Shown here: in pieces, positions 63,134-64,000 of the stretch | Layout: each line of letters starts with the position of its first letter | Position numbering within the stretch: position 1 is the first letter of the stretch | Assembly: GCA_030268105.1 (NCBI GenBank) | Contig: BSDZ01000010.1 | Coordinates: forward strand, 348,001-412,000 | DNA: 64,000 nt | Direction of reading: 5' to 3' | DNA from: Volvox africanus | Lineage: Eukaryota > Chlorophyta > Chlorophyceae > Chlamydomonadales > Volvocaceae | Position numbers and translations under genes: made by a program | The notes under the pieces: model-generated | Told to the model about the DNA's origin: nothing | The model's database searches: none | What the model saw: the letters and a program-made list of their open reading frames with translations, nothing else

Positions 63134-64000
63134 TGTTGTACCTCTCGTTCGCGTTTGCTCATAAGTATCTGCACGTCTGAAGACTTTCGACACTGATGCG
63201 CGAGCACTTGCAAGTACAGCAAGGCAAGCGAGAGCAAACAGAGACAGCGGAAGACTTCAAGACGACGAGAGATATAACTTACGGTCTTACAGATCGGAAC
63301 GATGCAATGGACGAAATCGCCGTCAGCGCCGGAAGCGAGCAATCATCACGCGGCGGTGATTAGCCAAGTTCAGGCTTAGCTCGGGCTAAGTAGAATAGCG
63401 TATAGCAATAGTAATGTAGAACACACGAGTGTTCTCCGGTATCGAATGTCTTGTCTTGCTTAGCCGTCCTCGCATCTGTTATACTCGCAGTATCGCAATA
63501 CCGTACGATTCACATTAGGAGGCCGATCCTAGATGTGACAATCCTACTGCGTATAGGCAATGTCTACGCATAACAACGTATAAGCCTTTCTGGCATTCGC
63601 ATGATGCAAGGGTCCGAATAACGATATTCGGTTGCAAGGCATGTATCGCACATGTATTCACACTAGGAGGCCGATCCTAAGTGTGACAACCCTACTGCGT
63701 ATAGGCGATGTCCAAGCATAACAACGTATAAGCCTTTCTGGCATTCGCATGATGCAAGGGTCCGAATAACGATATTCGGTTGCAAGGCATGTATCGCACA
63801 TGTATTCACACTAGGAGGCCGATCCTAAGTGTGACAACCCTACTGCGTATAGGCGATGTCCAAGCATAACAACGTATAAGCCTTTCTGGCATTAGCATGA
63901 TCCAAGGGTCCAAATAACGATATTCGGTTGCAAAGCATGTATCGCGACAAGTGCGGTGCTCTCAACGTGTGCTGTAATGAAGTAATATTATATCCAGTAA
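63134..64000 (-). repeat. element L 5' LTR with 148-bp triplication, incomplete
   Basis: Same LTR family, but a unit of 148 bp (starting ATTCACA at 63508, 63656 and 63804) occurs three times where other copies have one. Units 2 and 3 are nearly identical and differ from unit 1 (CACTAGG and CTAAGTGTG against CATTAGG and CTAGATGTG). The LTR continues past the window end. Confidence 0.9.

Larger units (their letters stand above)
60062..64000 (-). mobile_element. Ty3/gypsy chromovirus L, 3' part missing, runs off window
   Basis: 5' LTR (from 63134 to beyond 64000), primer site, leader, intact gag, and pol as far as MIRPSTS in the RT start, where the LTR of E begins. The remaining RT, RNase H, integrase and 3' LTR are absent from the window. 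Confidence 0.9.

Noticed and set aside
1..64000. CRISPR arrays, tRNA or rRNA genes, bacterial promoters or terminators
   Set aside because: No regularly spaced identical short repeats, no cloverleaf with conserved arms and no rRNA core sequence were seen. The content is eukaryotic.

Overview
The window is eukaryotic, transposon-dominated DNA: almost all of it is long terminal repeat (LTR) retrotransposons plus one non-LTR (LINE-type) element, inserted into one another. There is no operon structure, no rRNA or tRNA gene and no CRISPR array. The only hint of a host gene is at the extreme left (about 1-1278), where GT-AG intron-like boundaries precede an acidic C-terminal exon. The organism cannot be named from this sequence. 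A macroalga, fungus or invertebrate would all fit a gypsy/copia-rich, moderate-GC genome, and I do not choose between them.

Layout. 1-1278: possible 3' end of a spliced host gene. 1880-2300: degenerate GCGTTAG array ending in a long inverted repeat. 2300-15035 (minus): LINE-type element with a multi-membrane-segment ORF, a Josephin-like cysteine protease ORF and an APE endonuclease/reverse transcriptase ORF. Its RT is split at a GGTAG target-site duplication by Ty3/gypsy element A (2922-9710). 15036-29434: two gypsy elements of a second family, B (minus) and C (plus), fused head to head inside their 5' LTRs. C keeps a fully open gag-pol. 29435-31863 (plus): decayed copia G. 32877-37860: solo LTR H of the same copia family, interrupted by copia F (minus, TSD GTAAT). 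38144-45614 (minus): gypsy D, complete, TSD AAAAC. 45860-50580 (plus): decayed copia I carrying two solo gypsy LTRs (TSDs ATATG and CAGAG). 50692-50880: two adjacent hairpins. 51900-52590 (minus): remnant J of a relative of the B-E family. 52626-53521 (plus): third gypsy family, K. 53522-60061 (minus): gypsy E, damaged. 60062-64000 (minus): gypsy L, 3'-truncated by E, with an LTR holding a triplicated 148-bp unit.

How the parts work together. The gypsy elements are chromoviruses: Gag with a zinc knuckle, then protease, RT, RNase H, integrase and a C-terminal chromodomain. In every copy gag ends in UAG and pol follows in the same frame, with conserved residues right after the stop, so Gag-Pol is probably made by stop-codon readthrough. 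A short conserved coding region in the 5' leader may be a spliced N-terminal exon of Gag. Copia F carries a primer site complementary to the anticodon arm of initiator tRNA-Met, the half-tRNA priming known from Drosophila copia. The most unusual unit is the LINE, whose ORF1 and Josephin ORF overlap as TAATG, the arrangement known to couple translation in the SART1 LINE.

Comparisons between copies were made by eye. No database search or alignment program was run.
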